DNA of 64,000 nt from Heliocidaris erythrogramma (taxonomy: Eukaryota > Echinodermata > Echinoidea > Camarodonta > Echinometridae): assembly GCA_025617745.1 (NCBI GenBank), contig CM046858.1, positions 47,257,197-47,321,196 on the forward strand, read 5' to 3'. Numbering within the stretch: position 1 is the stretch's first letter; each line of letters begins with the position of its first letter. The translations under genes and the position numbers were made by a program. Positions 62,673 to 64,000 of this stretch are shown here, piece by piece. The notes below the pieces were generated by a model. It saw nothing but the letters and a program-made list of their open reading frames with translations. It ran no database searches and was not told where the DNA came from.

Positions 62673-64000
62673 ATAAGAGGGTAGTTGGAACCTGATCATG
62701 GTTTAGCCAGCATAAACACCAACGTGATGGGAAAAACAATTTGTACACCTGTAACAGTGTTTAGAGAGTCGCTGAAACCAGAGAGAGAGAAGCAAATAGT
62801 GAGCTTTCAGGAGAGTCACGAGAGGGAGTGTGGGGCATGACAACCCCCCCCCCCCCCCCCCCAATTCCCTTTCTCCTATAGTTTTGCAGTTTAAAAAAAT
62901 GTAAACCCTTTTCGGCAAATCTAAAACATTTTCTTGAGGACTATTGTGTTCGCTAATTGACACACTCTCCGTATATTTGTTTATATATCGGGTATATTTA
63001 AGGACTTCTCTTACACTTACAATTCGTCGAAACAGTCACCCCCCCCCCCCCCCCCCCATTTTATGTTAGCTTGGGGTAAACGGTTTTACAAAGCTTTTGC
63101 TGATTGTTCCAACACCCCCTCAATTTAGATGTTCTAACGATGCCCCTGAAAGCTTTACATAAAGGTTGCTTGATGAGCTGTGAGATCACGGGCAGCTTTT
63201 AGCTGGAGTACTTGACGACCTTCTCGTATCATGCTCTAAAGATGCACCGCCAATTAGATTATGGGAGGAAAACATTCGGGCCTTTGAGGGTGGAATGTTA
63301 TTAGAGAATGTTCGTTTTATGTCACGCTTCATTGTGACGTATTAGAATGACGCTGGGGTCATGTAAAGAGTAAGTAAGGTGAGATGAAGGAGAGCAAAAG
63401 TACATATTGGGGGAGGACAAAACGTGTGAGAAAGAAGATCCAATCTAATGAAAAGAAAATTTGGTGTAGAAAAAGATACTATACACAAATCACGTGCACC
63501 TGACCTAATATCTGTTTAGATTGCCAATGTTTCTTACGTAGAGATTTTGTTTATAAACACCTGAAAAAAGGAATTGATGATTATCTCTATGCAGTTACTT
63601 ATAATTATAATTATGACTGATTTTTTTTTTATTGTTGCAATTTCATGTCAGTAAAGCTCAAGTTACAATTGCACACTCCGCATTTATGCTCGATATGTCC
63701 ATCTTTTCTTGAGGAAAATATGGAAATTTTTATCTCAGATAAAATTCGTTTATCCGTGAGATTCCATTAAAATAAATAAATAAATTTTACGACAGTAAAA
63801 CGTTTAAGAGGACAAAATTTCATGCCGAATTCACCAATGTTCTTTAACGATGGAACAAACATTGATTTATATTGCAAATGATTTAATTTATAGATTTTAA
63901 AATAGATAAAAATGAAATTTATGCCATCTACAGGGAAAATAGCTAGGTCAAAGGCAAGGTTTTGTATGGTAATTGTTATGCTGCACAGTAAAAAATAACT
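62673..64000. other. Non-coding stretch with poly-C runs, off the right edge
   Basis: Poly-C runs at 62844-62862 and 63039-63057. The rest is AT-rich, with no exon or promoter recognised. Confidence 0.6.

Overview
This window is animal (metazoan) nuclear DNA: AT-rich, intron-dense, with GT-AG splice sites and many short transposons, SINEs and microsatellites. The repeat style (tRNA-type SINEs ending in ATT runs, many fold-back MITEs) and the divergence of the protein suggest a marine invertebrate deuterostome, most likely an echinoderm such as a sea urchin. That organism call is inference, not proof.

One protein-coding gene is clearly supported. It lies on the minus strand and encodes an ionotropic glutamate receptor of the kainate class (GRIK1-3 like). 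Eleven consecutive internal coding exons can be assembled, from 34166 (5' side) down to 721 (3' side). They have matching splice phases and join into one open frame of about 729 codons. These cover nearly the whole amino-terminal domain, both halves of the ligand-binding core (S1 and most of S2), and the M1, pore-loop and M3 segments. The signal-peptide exon or exons (upstream, above 34166) and the last exon with the end of S2, M4 and the cytoplasmic tail (below 721) were not found; the last exon must lie outside the left edge.

Layout: 1-13.7 kb holds ten exons in a compact cluster, with introns of about 0.6-2.7 kb. 13.7-34.0 kb is one 20.3-kb intron. 34.2-64 kb holds no exon I can recognise and is either the next upstream intron or 5' flank.

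The non-coding DNA holds two tRNA-like SINE families, a TTAA-flanked 0.9-kb element in two nearly identical copies 44 kb apart, at least eight families of short inverted-repeat elements (three cases of one element nested in another), LINE-like 3' tails, long trinucleotide microsatellites (one switching strand to form a perfect inverted repeat) and many poly-C and CT/GA tracts. No CRISPR, operon, rRNA or true tRNA gene was seen. I found no convincing previously undescribed gene system; the most unusual material is the transposon nesting and the intron-free pore exon of the receptor.
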